A stretch of DNA of 57,373 bases from Scatosoma sp964504025 (lineage in GTDB: Bacteria; Bacillota; Clostridia; Christensenellales; Borkfalkiaceae), in contig CAZDCO010000003.1 in the NCBI GenBank assembly GCA_964504025.1, positions 1-57,373 on the forward strand. Direction: 5' to 3'. The translations under genes and the position numbers were made by a program. The notes under the pieces are model-generated. The model was not told where the DNA came from, searched no databases, and worked only from the letters and a program-made list of their open reading frames with translations. Each line of letters starts with the position of its first letter. Positions within the stretch are counted from its first letter, which is position 1. Shown piece after piece: positions 7,572-15,756 of this stretch.

Positions 7572-8891
7572 ATGGCGTTATTCGGTTCATTATCGGAAAG
7601 ACTTAACCATATATTTTCCAAGCTGACGAAGAAAGGGAAGCTGACGGAGTTGGAGATCCGCGGCGCGATGCGCGAAGTGCGCGTGGCGTTGTTGGAAGCG
7701 GACGTCAACTTGCGCGTGGCGAAGCAATTTATCGCGGAAGTTTCCGAAAAGGCGGTCGGACAGGAGATTTTATCCTCCTTGAACCCTGCGCAGCAGGTTA
7801 TCAAGATTGTCAACGAAGAGTTGATCGCGCTTATGGGCAGCAAGAACGCGAAGCTGGAAGTGTCGCCGAAGCTCCCCACCGTCATTATGATGTGCGGTTT
7901 GCAGGGCGCAGGTAAAACGACGCTTTGCGGAAAGTTGGCGTTGCACCTGAAAAAACAAGGCAAAAAACCGTTGCTCGTAGCAGGGGATATCTACCGCCCC
8001 GCGGCGATTGCGCAGTTGAAAGTGGTCGGCGGAAACGCAGGCGTGGAAGTGTTCGAGAAAGGCACGCAAAGCCCCGTAAAAACGGCGAAGCAGGCGATCG
8101 AATACGCGCGCTCCATGAACTACGACACGGTGATTTTGGATACGGCAGGGCGTTTGCAAATCGACGAAACGCTGATGCAGGAGTTAGAGAACGTCAAGAA
8201 AGAAGTGGAAGTAACGGAAACGTTGCTCGTCGTAGACGCCATGACGGGGCAAGAAGCCGTCAACGTCGCCGATACGTTTAATGCACGGCTGGACGTAACG
8301 GGCGTGATCTTGACGAAGTTGGACGGTGATACGCGCGGCGGTGCGTGCTTGTCGATCAAGGCGGTAACGGGCAAGCCGATCAAGTTTATTGGCGTGGGCG
8401 AGAAACTGACCGATTTAGAGCCGTTCTATCCCGAACGTATGGCGTCGAGAATTTTGGGCATGGGCGACGTGCTTTCCCTGATCGAGAAAGCGCAACAGGC
8501 GATCACCGAAGAGGACGCCAAGAAAATGCAAAAGAAAATGCTCGCCAATAGCTTTACGCTGTCCGATTATTTAGAGCAGTTTGCCATGATGAAAAAGATG
8601 GGCGGCGCGCAGGCGATGTTGTCTATGTTGCCGGGCGCGAACAAACTGAAAGTCAACGAAGGCGACGTGGACGAGAAGAGAATGGAACGCACGAAGGCGA
8701 TCATTCTTTCCATGACGAAGCAAGAACGGGATAACCCGTCGATCATCGACAGTCGTCGGAAACGCCGTATCGCGGCGGGATCGGGCACTTCCGTGCAGGA
8801 AATCAATCAGTTGTTAAAGCAATTCGAGCAAACGAAATTGTTGATGAAACAACTCAAAGGCGGCAAAGGAAAATTCCGCTTGCCCTTCTAA
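7572..8891 (+). CDS. ffh: Signal recognition particle protein Ffh
   Basis: Ffh is the GTPase of the signal recognition particle, which binds 4.5S RNA and signal sequences and docks with FtsY. After the N-terminal four-helix bundle come the P-loop GLQGAGKTTL (about residue 105), DTAGR, and TKLDGD. The C-terminal M domain, from about residue 300, is methionine-rich and basic (LLMKQLKGGKGK). At 439 residues it has a standard length. Co-transcribed with ylxM from the promoter at 7116; rpsP follows after 94 bp. Confidence 0.97.
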   Translation: MALFGSLSERLNHIFSKLTKKGKLTELEIRGAMREVRVALLEADVNLRVAKQFIAEVSEKAVGQEILSSLNPAQQVIKIVNEELIALMGSKNAKLEVSPKLPTVIMMCGLQGAGKTTLCGKLALHLKKQGKKPLLVAGDIYRPAAIAQLKVVGGNAGVEVFEKGTQSPVKTAKQAIEYARSMNYDTVILDTAGRLQIDETLMQELENVKKEVEVTETLLVVDAMTGQEAVNVADTFNARLDVTGVILTKLDGDTRGGACLSIKAVTGKPIKFIGVGEKLTDLEPFYPERMASRILGMGDVLSLIEKAQQAITEEDAKKMQKKMLANSFTLSDYLEQFAMMKKMGGAQAMLSMLPGANKLKVNEGDVDEKRMERTKAIILSMTKQERDNPSIIDSRRKRRIAAGSGTSVQEINQLLKQFEQTKLLMKQLKGGKGKFRLPF

Positions 8892-8985
8892 AAAACAGCC
8901 GACGCTACGGCGCGGCGATAAAAAAGTTACCAACGCCGCAAGGCGAAAAAAATAAAAAACAAGATATACTTTGGAGGTATTTATT

Positions 8986-9276
8986 ATGGTTAAAATGAGA
9001 CTTTTGAGACTTGGCGACAAGAAGAACCCTATCTACCGTGTGGTAGTCGTGGACAGCAGAAAGGCAGCAACGGGCGAATATATCGACTGCGTTGGCCACT
9101 ATCGTCCCACCTGCGATCCGATCGAATTGACGATCGACGTTGAAAAGGCGAAGAACTGGCTTTCCAAGGGTGTTCAACCCACCGAAACGGTTAAGAACTT
9201 GCTCGTAAAGACGGGTGCTATGGAAAAATCGACCAAACTCAGCGCAGCAAAGACCAAGACGAAGAAAAAAGCGTAA
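8986..9276 (+). CDS. rpsP: Ribosomal protein bS16
   Basis: bS16 is a small-subunit assembly protein that binds 16S rRNA. The N-terminus MVKMRLLRLGDKKNPIYR and the following VVVDSRKA are diagnostic. GGAGG at 8973-8977 fits the ATG at 8986, giving 96 residues; an in-frame TTG at 8971 lies upstream of that site and is rejected. The C-terminus is lysine-rich. It starts the usual rpsP-khpA-rimM order. Confidence 0.97.
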   Translation: MVKMRLLRLGDKKNPIYRVVVVDSRKAATGEYIDCVGHYRPTCDPIELTIDVEKAKNWLSKGVQPTETVKNLLVKTGAMEKSTKLSAAKTKTKKKA

Positions 9277-9299
9277 GTTCTGCGTAGGGGAGAAGTATC

Positions 9300-9566
9300 A
9301 TGCTTGATTTAATTAAGTACATTGTAGAGCAGTTTGCCGAAGACAAGGAGAACGTCGAATACGAAGTCAACGAAAAGGATCGCGTAATCGAAGTTACCGT
9401 CGTGCTTTCCCCGTCGGATATGGGTAAAGTGATCGGCAAGCAAGGCAAAATTGCGAAAGCAATGCGTACTATCGTCCGTGCGGCAACGCCGGCAAGCAGC
9501 AAGAGATACGTCGTGGAAATTCGCGAGCGCGGCGGCGACGCGGTAGACAGCGACGACGCGGAATAA
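9300..9566 (+). CDS. khpA: KH-domain RNA-binding protein KhpA
   Basis: KhpA is a small cytoplasmic RNA-binding protein that in other Firmicutes pairs with KhpB and affects cell division and sRNA handling. The single KH domain shows its GKVIGKQGKIAKAMRTIV core (GxxG loop) at about residues 41-58. Length (88) and place between rpsP and rimM are typical. The C-terminal tail is acidic (DAVDSDDAE). A terminator hairpin follows immediately. Confidence 0.93.
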   Translation: MLDLIKYIVEQFAEDKENVEYEVNEKDRVIEVTVVLSPSDMGKVIGKQGKIAKAMRTIVRAATPASSKRYVVEIRERGGDAVDSDDAE

Positions 9567-9590
9567 GCAAAACGATTCCGTAACGACATA

Positions 9591-9625
9591 AAAAAGGCTT
9601 TCACGAGCGGAAGCCTTTTTTTGGC
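9591..9625 (+). terminator. Intrinsic terminator after khpA
   Basis: AAAAAGGCTT (9591-9600) pairs perfectly with AAGCCTTTTT (9611-9620) around a 10-base loop and runs into Ts. It splits rpsP-khpA from rimM, so rimM may depend on read-through. Confidence 0.85.
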
Positions 9626-9650
9626 ATTTTATGAAAAGCGAGGTGCAAGT

Positions 9651-10151
9651 ATGGAAAGATTAGTGATCGCCGAGGTATTGAAGCCGCAGGGGATTCGCGG
9701 TGAGTTGAAAATCAAAACGTTTACCGATTATCCGGAGGACGTCAAGGCGTTCAAGACGCTGTATATCGACGGCACGGCGTATAAAATTTTGTCCTTCCGC
9801 GTCGGCACGGACGGCGCGGCGTACGTAGGTTTGCGCGGCGTACCCGACCGCAACGCCGCGGAAACGTTGCGCGGAAAGCTCGTCGAGGGCGAGCGTGACG
9901 ACGCCCCCCCTTTGGAAGAGGGACAATATTATATCGTCGATATGATCGGGCTGCGCTGCGAAACGGAAGAGGGCGAAGAGTTGGGTACGGTAACGGATAT
10001 TTCGCTTTTGTCCTCCGACGTGTATACGATAGAAAAAGCAGGAAAGAAGATACTCTTTCCTGCCGTAAAGGGCGTCGTGAAAAAGGTGGATATCCCGTCG
10101 AAAAAGTTGATCGTGGATAAGACCGTCTTTGACCAAGTCGCCGTATATTAA
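9651..10151 (+). CDS. rimM: Ribosome maturation factor RimM
   Basis: RimM assists 16S 3'-domain assembly by binding uS19. Family features are IAEVLKPQGIRGELKIKTFTD at the N-terminus and, in the C-terminal PRC-barrel, YYIVDMIGL and FPAVKGVVKKVD. The ATG at 9651 has GAGGTG ten bases upstream and gives 166 residues; an upstream TTG at 9621 lies inside the terminator. Normally trmD and rplS follow directly. Here the stop codon overlaps the stop of convergent thiT by two bases and trmD is absent. Confidence 0.95.
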   Translation: MERLVIAEVLKPQGIRGELKIKTFTDYPEDVKAFKTLYIDGTAYKILSFRVGTDGAAYVGLRGVPDRNAAETLRGKLVEGERDDAPPLEEGQYYIVDMIGLRCETEEGEELGTVTDISLLSSDVYTIEKAGKKILFPAVKGVVKKVDIPSKKLIVDKTVFDQVAVY

Positions 10152-10852
10152 GCTTTCTTGTCTATTTTCATTTGCTTTTCGAGTGCGTCGAGCGCGCCCG
10201 TTTTCGCGAGTGTAATCAGCGCGAGTACGGCGATGAGGCAATCGGCAGGCAAATAGATACATTGATAGAGGAAGGAATAGATAAAGGCGTTTGCCGTTGC
10301 CCACGCAGGGAATTCGACCCAAACGGCGTCGTTGAGGAAGAAGATAACGCCCGAACAAAAATGGCTGATAAACCGCAGGGCGTACACGGCGATACAACCC
10401 CAAACGAGGGGAGCTACTTGCTTGCGTTCACGACGCAATTTGCCGAATAGACCCATGACGCCGATTGAAGCGAACGCGAGGAGATAATCGAAAACGAAGG
10501 TGGCAGGTGTGAGAATATACGGATCTTCGATGAAATTGAGTAGACCGTGTATCAACCCGACGAGCAGTCCGTCGCCTACGCCGTAGAAATAGGCGTAGAG
10601 CATAATGGGCACGAAGGACGCGAAGGTGATCGAGCCGCCGCTTTCGATGGTGGGGATCTTGAATACCGCAAGGGTAAAGGACGTCGCCACGCAAACGCCG
10701 CCGAAGGCGAGCCGTTTCGCGGTATATTGCTTTTTCCGCAAAACGCCGATGAGGGCGACGATCGCGACGAGGAGAACGACTGCGCCGACGGAAATCCATT
10801 TGACGATATCCGTAGCTTCTTCGCTCACTTCTAAAAGGGAATAGAGAAACAT
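10148..10852 (-). CDS. thiT: Thiamine transporter ThiT (ECF S component)
   Basis: ThiT is the thiamine-binding membrane subunit of an energy-coupling-factor importer, working with EcfA/EcfT encoded elsewhere. About six hydrophobic segments are seen. The family pattern is clear: the TAKRLAFGGVCVATSF segment, GGSITFASFVPIMLYAYFYG, then IEDPYILTPATFVFDY and LRFISHFCSGVIFF. I chose the start at 10852 because AAGGAG lies six bases before that ATG; a longer reading frame has no site. An N-terminal extra membrane helix (residues 15-40) precedes the S-component core. A TPP riboswitch and terminator lie upstream, which supports thiamine as substrate. Confidence 0.9.
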   Translation of the reverse strand: MFLYSLLEVSEEATDIVKWISVGAVVLLVAIVALIGVLRKKQYTAKRLAFGGVCVATSFTLAVFKIPTIESGGSITFASFVPIMLYAYFYGVGDGLLVGLIHGLLNFIEDPYILTPATFVFDYLLAFASIGVMGLFGKLRRERKQVAPLVWGCIAVYALRFISHFCSGVIFFLNDAVWVEFPAWATANAFIYSFLYQCIYLPADCLIAVLALITLAKTGALDALEKQMKIDKKA

Positions 10853-10884
10853 AAGACACTCCTTCTCCGTCGTACGCATTTTCC

Positions 10885-10924
10885 AAAAAAGAAAAACACT
10901 CCCGATCGCAACGCGCGCGGAGTG
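10885..10924 (-). terminator. Riboswitch-controlled terminator upstream of thiT
   Basis: On the minus strand CACTCC pairs with GGAGTG around a GC-rich inner stem, followed by TTTTTCTTTTTT. It lies between the TPP aptamer and the thiT ribosome binding site, the position expected for an expression platform. A separate ACGCGGAA/TTCCGCGT hairpin at 10941-10961 sits between aptamer and terminator. Confidence 0.75.
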
Positions 10925-10969
10925 CAAAATTACAACTTGGAAACGCGGAAAAGTTCCGCGTATGACAAA

Positions 10970-11047
10970 CGTCTATCTTTCGCTCAAGTATTACCTTGCC
11001 GATTCAAATGGTATAATCTCAGCCTTCGTTAAAAAGCACCCACGACG
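10970..11047 (-). promoter_or_regulatory. TPP (thiamine diphosphate) riboswitch
   Basis: Read on the minus strand, the segment contains GGGTGC, then GGCTGAGA, then TTGAATC, GGTAATAC and GCGAAAGA in the order of the THI-box aptamer. CGTC (11047-11044) pairs with GACG (10973-10970) to close P1. It is short, without the optional P3a helix. It precedes a terminator and thiT, so thiamine diphosphate should shut the transporter off. Confidence 0.88.
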
Positions 11048-11070
11048 GATATTTGATTTTTAGTATCGTC

Positions 11071-11099
11071 AGTATACCACACTATATCGATAAAGTCAA
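11071..11099 (-). promoter_or_regulatory. Promoter of the thiT riboswitch transcript
   Basis: On the minus strand TTGACT and TATACT are separated by exactly 17 bp. Initiation near 11064 would place the aptamer at the very 5' end of the RNA. Confidence 0.8.
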
Positions 11100-11120
11100 G
11101 CAAAATAAGGAGAAAAAATT

Positions 11121-11705
11121 ATGCGTTTCGATTTTTACGCCTACTTGGACAGAATGAAATATATCAAGCGTTGGCAGTTGATGCGCTCCGTTCGCGAAGA
11201 GAACATCATGGAACATTCGCAATCGGTCGCGGTGTTGGCGCACGCCCTCGTAACCGTGCATAACGAAGTGTACGGCGGCAAGGCGGACGTTTTGAAAACG
11301 GTGCTGTACGCCGTGTATCACGAAACGAGCGAAGTGATGACGGGCGATTTGCCCACGCCGATTAAATATTACAACCGCAACATACAGGGCGCGTATAAAG
11401 CGTTGGAAAAGAACGCGTGCGAAAAAATGTTGCAGGGTCTGCCGACGGAGATGCAGGGCGCGATTTCCCCCTTCGTATTGGCGGACGAGGACAGCGTGGA
11501 ATACCGCTTCGTCAAAGCCGCCGATCGCTTGGCTGCCTATATCAAGTGCTTGGAAGAACTCCGCAGCGGCAATCACGAATTTTCCAAGGCAAAGGAGAGT
11601 ATAGAAGCAGATTTGCACGCGCGAAATATGCCCGAAGTCGAGTATTTCTTTGAAAATTTCATTCCGTCCTTCCATTTGACGTTGGACGAGTTGGAAACGC
11701 TGTAA
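11121..11705 (+). CDS. YfbR-like HD-domain 5'-deoxynucleotidase
   Basis: YfbR-family enzymes dephosphorylate deoxynucleoside monophosphates with a divalent metal in an HD fold. Metal ligand candidates are visible in order: MEHSQSVAVLAH (His near residue 33), YHETSEVMTGDLPTPIKY (the HE pair near residue 70, then Asp), and a late Asp in the VKAADRLAAYIKC helix. The 194 residues match the family. It is divergent from thiT across the riboswitch region. An AAGGAG fits the ATG. Specificity (dNMP) is inferred from the family, not visible here. Confidence 0.88.
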   Translation: MRFDFYAYLDRMKYIKRWQLMRSVREENIMEHSQSVAVLAHALVTVHNEVYGGKADVLKTVLYAVYHETSEVMTGDLPTPIKYYNRNIQGAYKALEKNACEKMLQGLPTEMQGAISPFVLADEDSVEYRFVKAADRLAAYIKCLEELRSGNHEFSKAKESIEADLHARNMPEVEYFFENFIPSFHLTLDELETL

Positions 11706-11740
11706 GCTTTTCACGAGATTTTCAAGCTTTTTTAATTTTC

Positions 11741-11770
11741 TTAACGAAAATACGCAATATACTATATAAT
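11741..11770 (+). promoter_or_regulatory. Probable promoter of the trypsin-like lipoprotein gene
   Basis: TATAAT at 11765-11770 is perfect; the -35 candidate TTAACG with an 18-bp spacer is weak. An AAGCTT/AAGCTT pairing followed by Ts at 11704-11735 may end the upstream gene. Confidence 0.5.
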
Positions 11771-11802
11771 AGAATAAAAACGAGGGAAGAGGATTTTTAG
11801 AT

Positions 11803-13176
11803 ATGAGAAGTTGGATCAAGAAAACGCTTTGTTGCCTTTGCGCTGTAACGACGGTCGTGTCGGCGTTGTCGTTTTCCGCTTGCAATCAGCAGGTGATCAA
11901 CGCCTACGATATCGCCGTGAAAAACGGCTTCGAGGGTACGGAAGAGGAATGGTTGAACAGCTTGCACGGCAAAGACGGTCAGGACGGCGAAAACGTTACG
12001 GTGGACGATTTATACAACGCCGCCGTCGCCGAAGGCTTCCAGGGTACGAAGTACGAATGGATTCAATCGTTGCAATTCGATTTGCCTGCGCAGAACGATA
12101 CCCAAACGATCGCCAAGAACGTAACGAGCGTTGTGAGTATCTTTTGCAGCTTTAACAAGTCGAACGGACTCAGCTCGGCAGGCGGTAGCGGCGTCGTGCT
12201 TGACGTCAACAAGAACAGCGGCACGGCGTATATCGTAACGAATTATCACGTAATCTACGACGGCGAGGCTGCGAACGGCGGTTTCTCTAAAAACATTTAT
12301 CTTTATCCCTACGGCGAGATCGTCGGCTTTGATACGACGACGGGCAAGGACGATACGGGCTACGGAATCAAGGCTACGTATATCGGCGGCGCGATGGATT
12401 ACGATATCGCGTTGTTACGGGTAACGGGTAGCGAAAAGGTGCGTACGGGCGCGTTGACGGCGGCGACGCTCGGCGATTCTAACGACGTAACGGTGGGCGA
12501 GAAGACGTACGCGATCGGAAATGCGAACGGCTTGGGTGTTTCGGTAACGTCGGGGATTCTCTCCGTCGATTCGGAAACGATTGTCATGTCGGCGTTGGAC
12601 GACGCGAAGCGCAACGTGTCCTGCCGCGTTATGCGTACGGACGCCGCGGTGAACCACGGCAACTCGGGCGGCGGCTTATTTAATTTGGAGGGCGAGCTGA
12701 TCGGGATCACGAACGCCAAGAACGTGGAAGAAGATACCGACAACGTGTGCTACGCGTTGCCGATCACGATGGTGAAATATCTCTTGCAAAATATCGCCAA
12801 ACAAATTACGTTCGGGCAGGCAGGTTACGGCTATCGCGCGACGCTGGGGGTTACGACGACGGTGTTAGAATCGTCGATGTACCTTGACGAGAACGGGAAG
12901 TTGTCGGTGAAGAACACGACGTATATCTATGAGATTGAGAAGGGCAAAGCGGCGGACGGAAAGTTGAAGGTGGGCGACGTGTTGCAATCGGTAACGATCG
13001 GCGGCGTAACGACGGAGTTGACGCGGAATTTTTATCTGATCGATCTTTTGTGGCAGGTGCGTTTCGGCGATACGATCGCGATCACCGTGCTGCGCGACGG
13101 ACTGAACGAGCAAAAGGACGAGGTAACGGTGGGGATCACCTTTAACAATCAAGCGTATTTTACGACTTACGCATAA
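11803..13176 (+). CDS. Trypsin-like serine protease with PDZ domain, lipoprotein
   Basis: This is a DegP/HtrA-like surface protease. A lipoprotein signal peptide ends in the lipobox LSFSAC with Cys27. Two similar short modules follow: residues 35-53 (YDIAVKNGFEGTEEEWLNS) and residues 70-88 (YNAAVAEGFQGTKYEWIQS), the first trailed by a collagen-like GKDGQDGE. The chymotrypsin fold has a complete triad: His149 in TNYHV, Asp201 in YDIALL, and Ser288 in GNSGGG. The C-terminal 90 or so residues look PDZ-like (GKLKVGDVLQSVTIGG). Role in envelope protein quality control is inferred. It appears monocistronic, ending at a strong terminator. Confidence 0.88.
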   Translation: MRSWIKKTLCCLCAVTTVVSALSFSACNQQVINAYDIAVKNGFEGTEEEWLNSLHGKDGQDGENVTVDDLYNAAVAEGFQGTKYEWIQSLQFDLPAQNDTQTIAKNVTSVVSIFCSFNKSNGLSSAGGSGVVLDVNKNSGTAYIVTNYHVIYDGEAANGGFSKNIYLYPYGEIVGFDTTTGKDDTGYGIKATYIGGAMDYDIALLRVTGSEKVRTGALTAATLGDSNDVTVGEKTYAIGNANGLGVSVTSGILSVDSETIVMSALDDAKRNVSCRVMRTDAAVNHGNSGGGLFNLEGELIGITNAKNVEEDTDNVCYALPITMVKYLLQNIAKQITFGQAGYGYRATLGVTTTVLESSMYLDENGKLSVKNTTYIYEIEKGKAADGKLKVGDVLQSVTIGGVTTELTRNFYLIDLLWQVRFGDTIAITVLRDGLNEQKDEVTVGITFNNQAYFTTYA

Positions 13177-13188
13177 ACGGAATACAAC

Positions 13189-13228
13189 GACGCCGCGAAG
13201 AGGAATTTTCGCGGCGTATTCTTTTTTA
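13189..13228 (+). terminator. Intrinsic terminator after the protease gene
   Basis: CGCCGCGAA (13191-13199) pairs with TTCGCGGCG (13208-13216) around an 8-base loop, followed by TATTCTTTTTT. Confidence 0.9.
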
Positions 13229-13233
13229 CGGGG

Positions 13234-13262
13234 TTGACAAACGGCGCGTTTTATAGTATACT
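13234..13262 (+). promoter_or_regulatory. Promoter of the FtsK-like/mutY/flavoprotein operon
   Basis: TTGACA (13234-13239) and TATACT (13257-13262) are separated by 17 bp. The GTG start of the first gene is 31 bases downstream, after AAAGGAG. Confidence 0.85.
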
Positions 13263-13292
13263 TATACGAAAGGCAGAAAGGAGAAAACGATC

Positions 13293-14057
13293 GTGCGAAC
13301 GGAAGAGTTTTTAGAACTGTTATCCCGATACTCGCAAGAGGAGAACGGGCTGGAAAATTTGAAAAACGGTGTGCCGCTCGGCACGGACAGCGTGGGGAAC
13401 GTCGTAACGGCGTGGAAGAAAAACGTTCCGTTTGCCCTGCGCCAACTTTGCGTAACGGGTCCGAAGCGTACGGCGTTTATCAAGCGCGTCGTGGCGACGT
13501 TATCCTGTTTATACGAACGTTCGGAAGTGAATTTTTTGGTGATTTCGCCCCGTCCCGACTACGGCGAGGCGTTCCGCTTACAAACGTTGGACATCACCGC
13601 GCCCTTTATCCGCACGAAAGCGGACGTGAACGCCGCGCTCGCCTGCGTGAAAGACTTGATGCGTATGCAACAATCGGGCGCAGGGTATCCCAAACTCTTT
13701 TTGATTTTGGACGGTTTGGAAGAACTCGTCGGTGGTAATACGAACGGCGATTTGGAAGAATACCGCGTCTTTTTCGAGGCGTTGACGAGGCGGAACAACG
13801 TGGCTGTGATCACGGGCGTGGAACTTAGGAAGAGTATTTTCAGCGGCTATCCCGGTGCGTTCGTGGGCGTGGGCGGTTGTTTGGTAACGACGCGCGAGGA
13901 CGGCGTTGCCGACGTTACGTACGTGCAGGACGATTCGTCTTTGTCGTTGCCTACGGTACTCCATTTCCCTTCCGCACCGTCGTTTACCGAAACGGTGATC
14001 TATTTGAACTCCCTTTTGCCGTCGGAGAACGAGTTGGCGACGAGGGCGGACGAATAA
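13293..14057 (+). CDS. Degenerate FtsK/SpoIIIE-like ATPase domain protein
   Basis: The 254-residue protein follows the layout of the FtsK/SpoIIIE motor domain: PLGTDSVGNVV (like PLGxDxxGxPV), then a hydrophobic strand, then CVTGPKRTAFIKRVVATL where the family has a GTTGSGKS Walker A loop, then VNFLVISPRPDYGE, and a Walker B-like strand LFLILDGLEEL. The catalytic Lys-Ser of the P-loop is lost, so ATP hydrolysis is unlikely. There is no membrane domain and no gamma DNA-reading domain. The GTG start has AAAGGAG nine bases upstream. mutY overlaps its stop by one base, suggesting coupled expression. The homology is my reading of motifs; the function is unknown. Confidence 0.6.
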   Translation: MRTEEFLELLSRYSQEENGLENLKNGVPLGTDSVGNVVTAWKKNVPFALRQLCVTGPKRTAFIKRVVATLSCLYERSEVNFLVISPRPDYGEAFRLQTLDITAPFIRTKADVNAALACVKDLMRMQQSGAGYPKLFLILDGLEELVGGNTNGDLEEYRVFFEALTRRNNVAVITGVELRKSIFSGYPGAFVGVGGCLVTTREDGVADVTYVQDDSSLSLPTVLHFPSAPSFTETVIYLNSLLPSENELATRADE

Positions 14058-15109
14058 TGCGCGCAACCGATTTGCGTGCGATCGTCGAGCCGTTGTTGGC
14101 GTGGTACGAAGAGCACAAGCGCGCGTTACCGTGGCGGAACGAGCCGACGCCGTACGCCGTGTGGGTGTCCGAGATTATGTTGCAACAAACGCGCGTCGAA
14201 GCGGTCAAGGGGTATTACGAGCGGTTCACGGCGGCGTTGCCGACTGTGGAAGACTTGGTGCGGTGCGACGAGGAACGGTTGCTGAAATTGTGGGAAGGCT
14301 TGGGATATTATAGCCGCGTACGGAATATGCAAAAGGCGGCGAAAACGATCGTCGCGGAGTTCGACGGAGTGTTTCCGCGCGACGTACGGACGTTACAAAC
14401 GCTTGTGGGCGTGGGAGAATATACCGCAGGCGCGATTGCGTCGATTGCGTTCGGTGAACGGGCGGCGGCGGTGGACGGGAACGTATTGCGCGTGTTGGCG
14501 CGCTGGCAAAAGGACGATACGCCCGTGAACGATACGCGGCGCAGGGCGGCGTTGCGCGAGGAATTGACGGCGGTATATCCGCCGCGCGGCGAAGGGTGCG
14601 CGGCGTTTACGCAAAGCTTATTCGAGTTGGGTGCGTTGGTGTGTAAGCCGAAAATGCCCGATTGCGCGGCGTGTCCCCTTCGAGATACGTGCGCGGCGTA
14701 CGCGGACGGCGTGCAGGGGGAATATCCCGTGATGCCGCAAAAGAAAGCCAAACAGGAAGAAGAAGTGTACGTTTTCGTGATAGAAACGCCGCAGGGAATA
14801 TGTATTCGTCGGCGCGAAGAGGGCGTACTTCGGGGTATGAACGAGTTGCCGTCGTACGTGCGAAGCCGTGGCGAAAGGGCGGAAGAAGTGTTGAACGAGT
14901 GGGGCGTGTATGCGTTCACGGAAATCGCGCGTAAAAAATATACCCATATATTCACGCATATTCGTTGGGAAATCACTTGCGTACGGGTATGGACGGAGAG
15001 TGCGCCGTTCGATACCTATTCGATAGAAGAAATTGCCGAGTCGGTATCGTTGCCGACGGCGTTTCGACAATGTTTAACGATTTTGAACGCCGGCGGGCGA
15101 AAGGAGTAG
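14057..15109 (+). CDS. mutY: A/G-specific adenine DNA glycosylase
   Basis: MutY removes adenine mispaired with 8-oxoguanine. The catalytic Glu is in WVSEIMLQQTRVE, and the helix-hairpin-helix with catalytic Asp is seen as LVGVGEYTAGAIAS followed by AAAVDGNVLRV. Four cysteines in C-x6-C-x2-C-x5-C spacing (around DCAACPLRDTC) bind a [4Fe-4S] cluster at about residues 200-215. The C-terminal part is the NUDIX-like 8-oxoG recognition domain. The ATG at 14057 shares a base with the preceding TAA. The length of 350 residues is normal. Confidence 0.95.
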   Translation: MRATDLRAIVEPLLAWYEEHKRALPWRNEPTPYAVWVSEIMLQQTRVEAVKGYYERFTAALPTVEDLVRCDEERLLKLWEGLGYYSRVRNMQKAAKTIVAEFDGVFPRDVRTLQTLVGVGEYTAGAIASIAFGERAAAVDGNVLRVLARWQKDDTPVNDTRRRAALREELTAVYPPRGEGCAAFTQSLFELGALVCKPKMPDCAACPLRDTCAAYADGVQGEYPVMPQKKAKQEEEVYVFVIETPQGICIRRREEGVLRGMNELPSYVRSRGERAEEVLNEWGVYAFTEIARKKYTHIFTHIRWEITCVRVWTESAPFDTYSIEEIAESVSLPTAFRQCLTILNAGGRKE

Positions 15110-15117
15110 AGAAAAAA

Positions 15118-15738
15118 ATGAAAGTATTGTTGGTGAACGGAAGTCCGCACAAGCACGGTTGCACGAACAGGGCGTTGGAAGAGGTGGCGCGCGCGTTGAA
15201 CGACAACGGCGTGGAAACGGAGATCTTTGCGATCGGGAACATCAAGGGCGGCTGTTTGGCTTGCGCGGCGTGTGGAAAACTCGGAAAATGCGTGCAAGAG
15301 GATAGCGTAAACGCGTTTGCGGAAAAGGCGAAAACCGCCGACGGATTCGTGTTCGGTTCGCCCGTATATTACGCTTCGCCGTCGGGCGCGATGATCAGCT
15401 TTATGGATCGTCTGTTTTACAGCGCGTCGAAGGAGATGGCGTTCAAGCCTGCGGCTGCGGTGGCAAGCGCGCGTAGAGCGGGCACGGTGGCGACGTTCGA
15501 CGTCTTGAACAAATACTTTACGATCAACAATATGCCCGTCGTATCGGCGAATTACTGGAACGGCGTGCACGGTGCGAATAACGCGCCGACGGACGTGGAA
15601 AAGGACGAAGAGGGCTTGCAAACGATGCGCCTGTTGGGGAACAATATGGCGTGGTTGTTGCGCTGTATTGCGTTGGGAAAGGAGCAGGGCTTGCAACCGC
15701 AACGGGAGAATAAAATTCGTACGAATTTCATTCGCTAA
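15118..15738 (+). CDS. NADPH-dependent FMN reductase family flavoprotein
   Basis: A flavodoxin-fold oxidoreductase with the FMN phosphate loop NGSPHKHGCTNRAL at the N-terminus and the second loop GSPVYYASPSGAMISFMDRL near residue 80. A cysteine-rich segment (CLACAACGKLGKC) at about residues 45-58 matches the iron-sulfur flavoprotein/YwqN-like subgroup. It probably moves electrons from NAD(P)H to an unknown acceptor. AAGGAG precedes the ATG at 15118, nine bases after mutY, so it is in the same operon. It is 206 residues long. Confidence 0.85.
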   Translation: MKVLLVNGSPHKHGCTNRALEEVARALNDNGVETEIFAIGNIKGGCLACAACGKLGKCVQEDSVNAFAEKAKTADGFVFGSPVYYASPSGAMISFMDRLFYSASKEMAFKPAAAVASARRAGTVATFDVLNKYFTINNMPVVSANYWNGVHGANNAPTDVEKDEEGLQTMRLLGNNMAWLLRCIALGKEQGLQPQRENKIRTNFIR

Positions 15739-15756
15739 TCGATTACGAAAAAAGAA

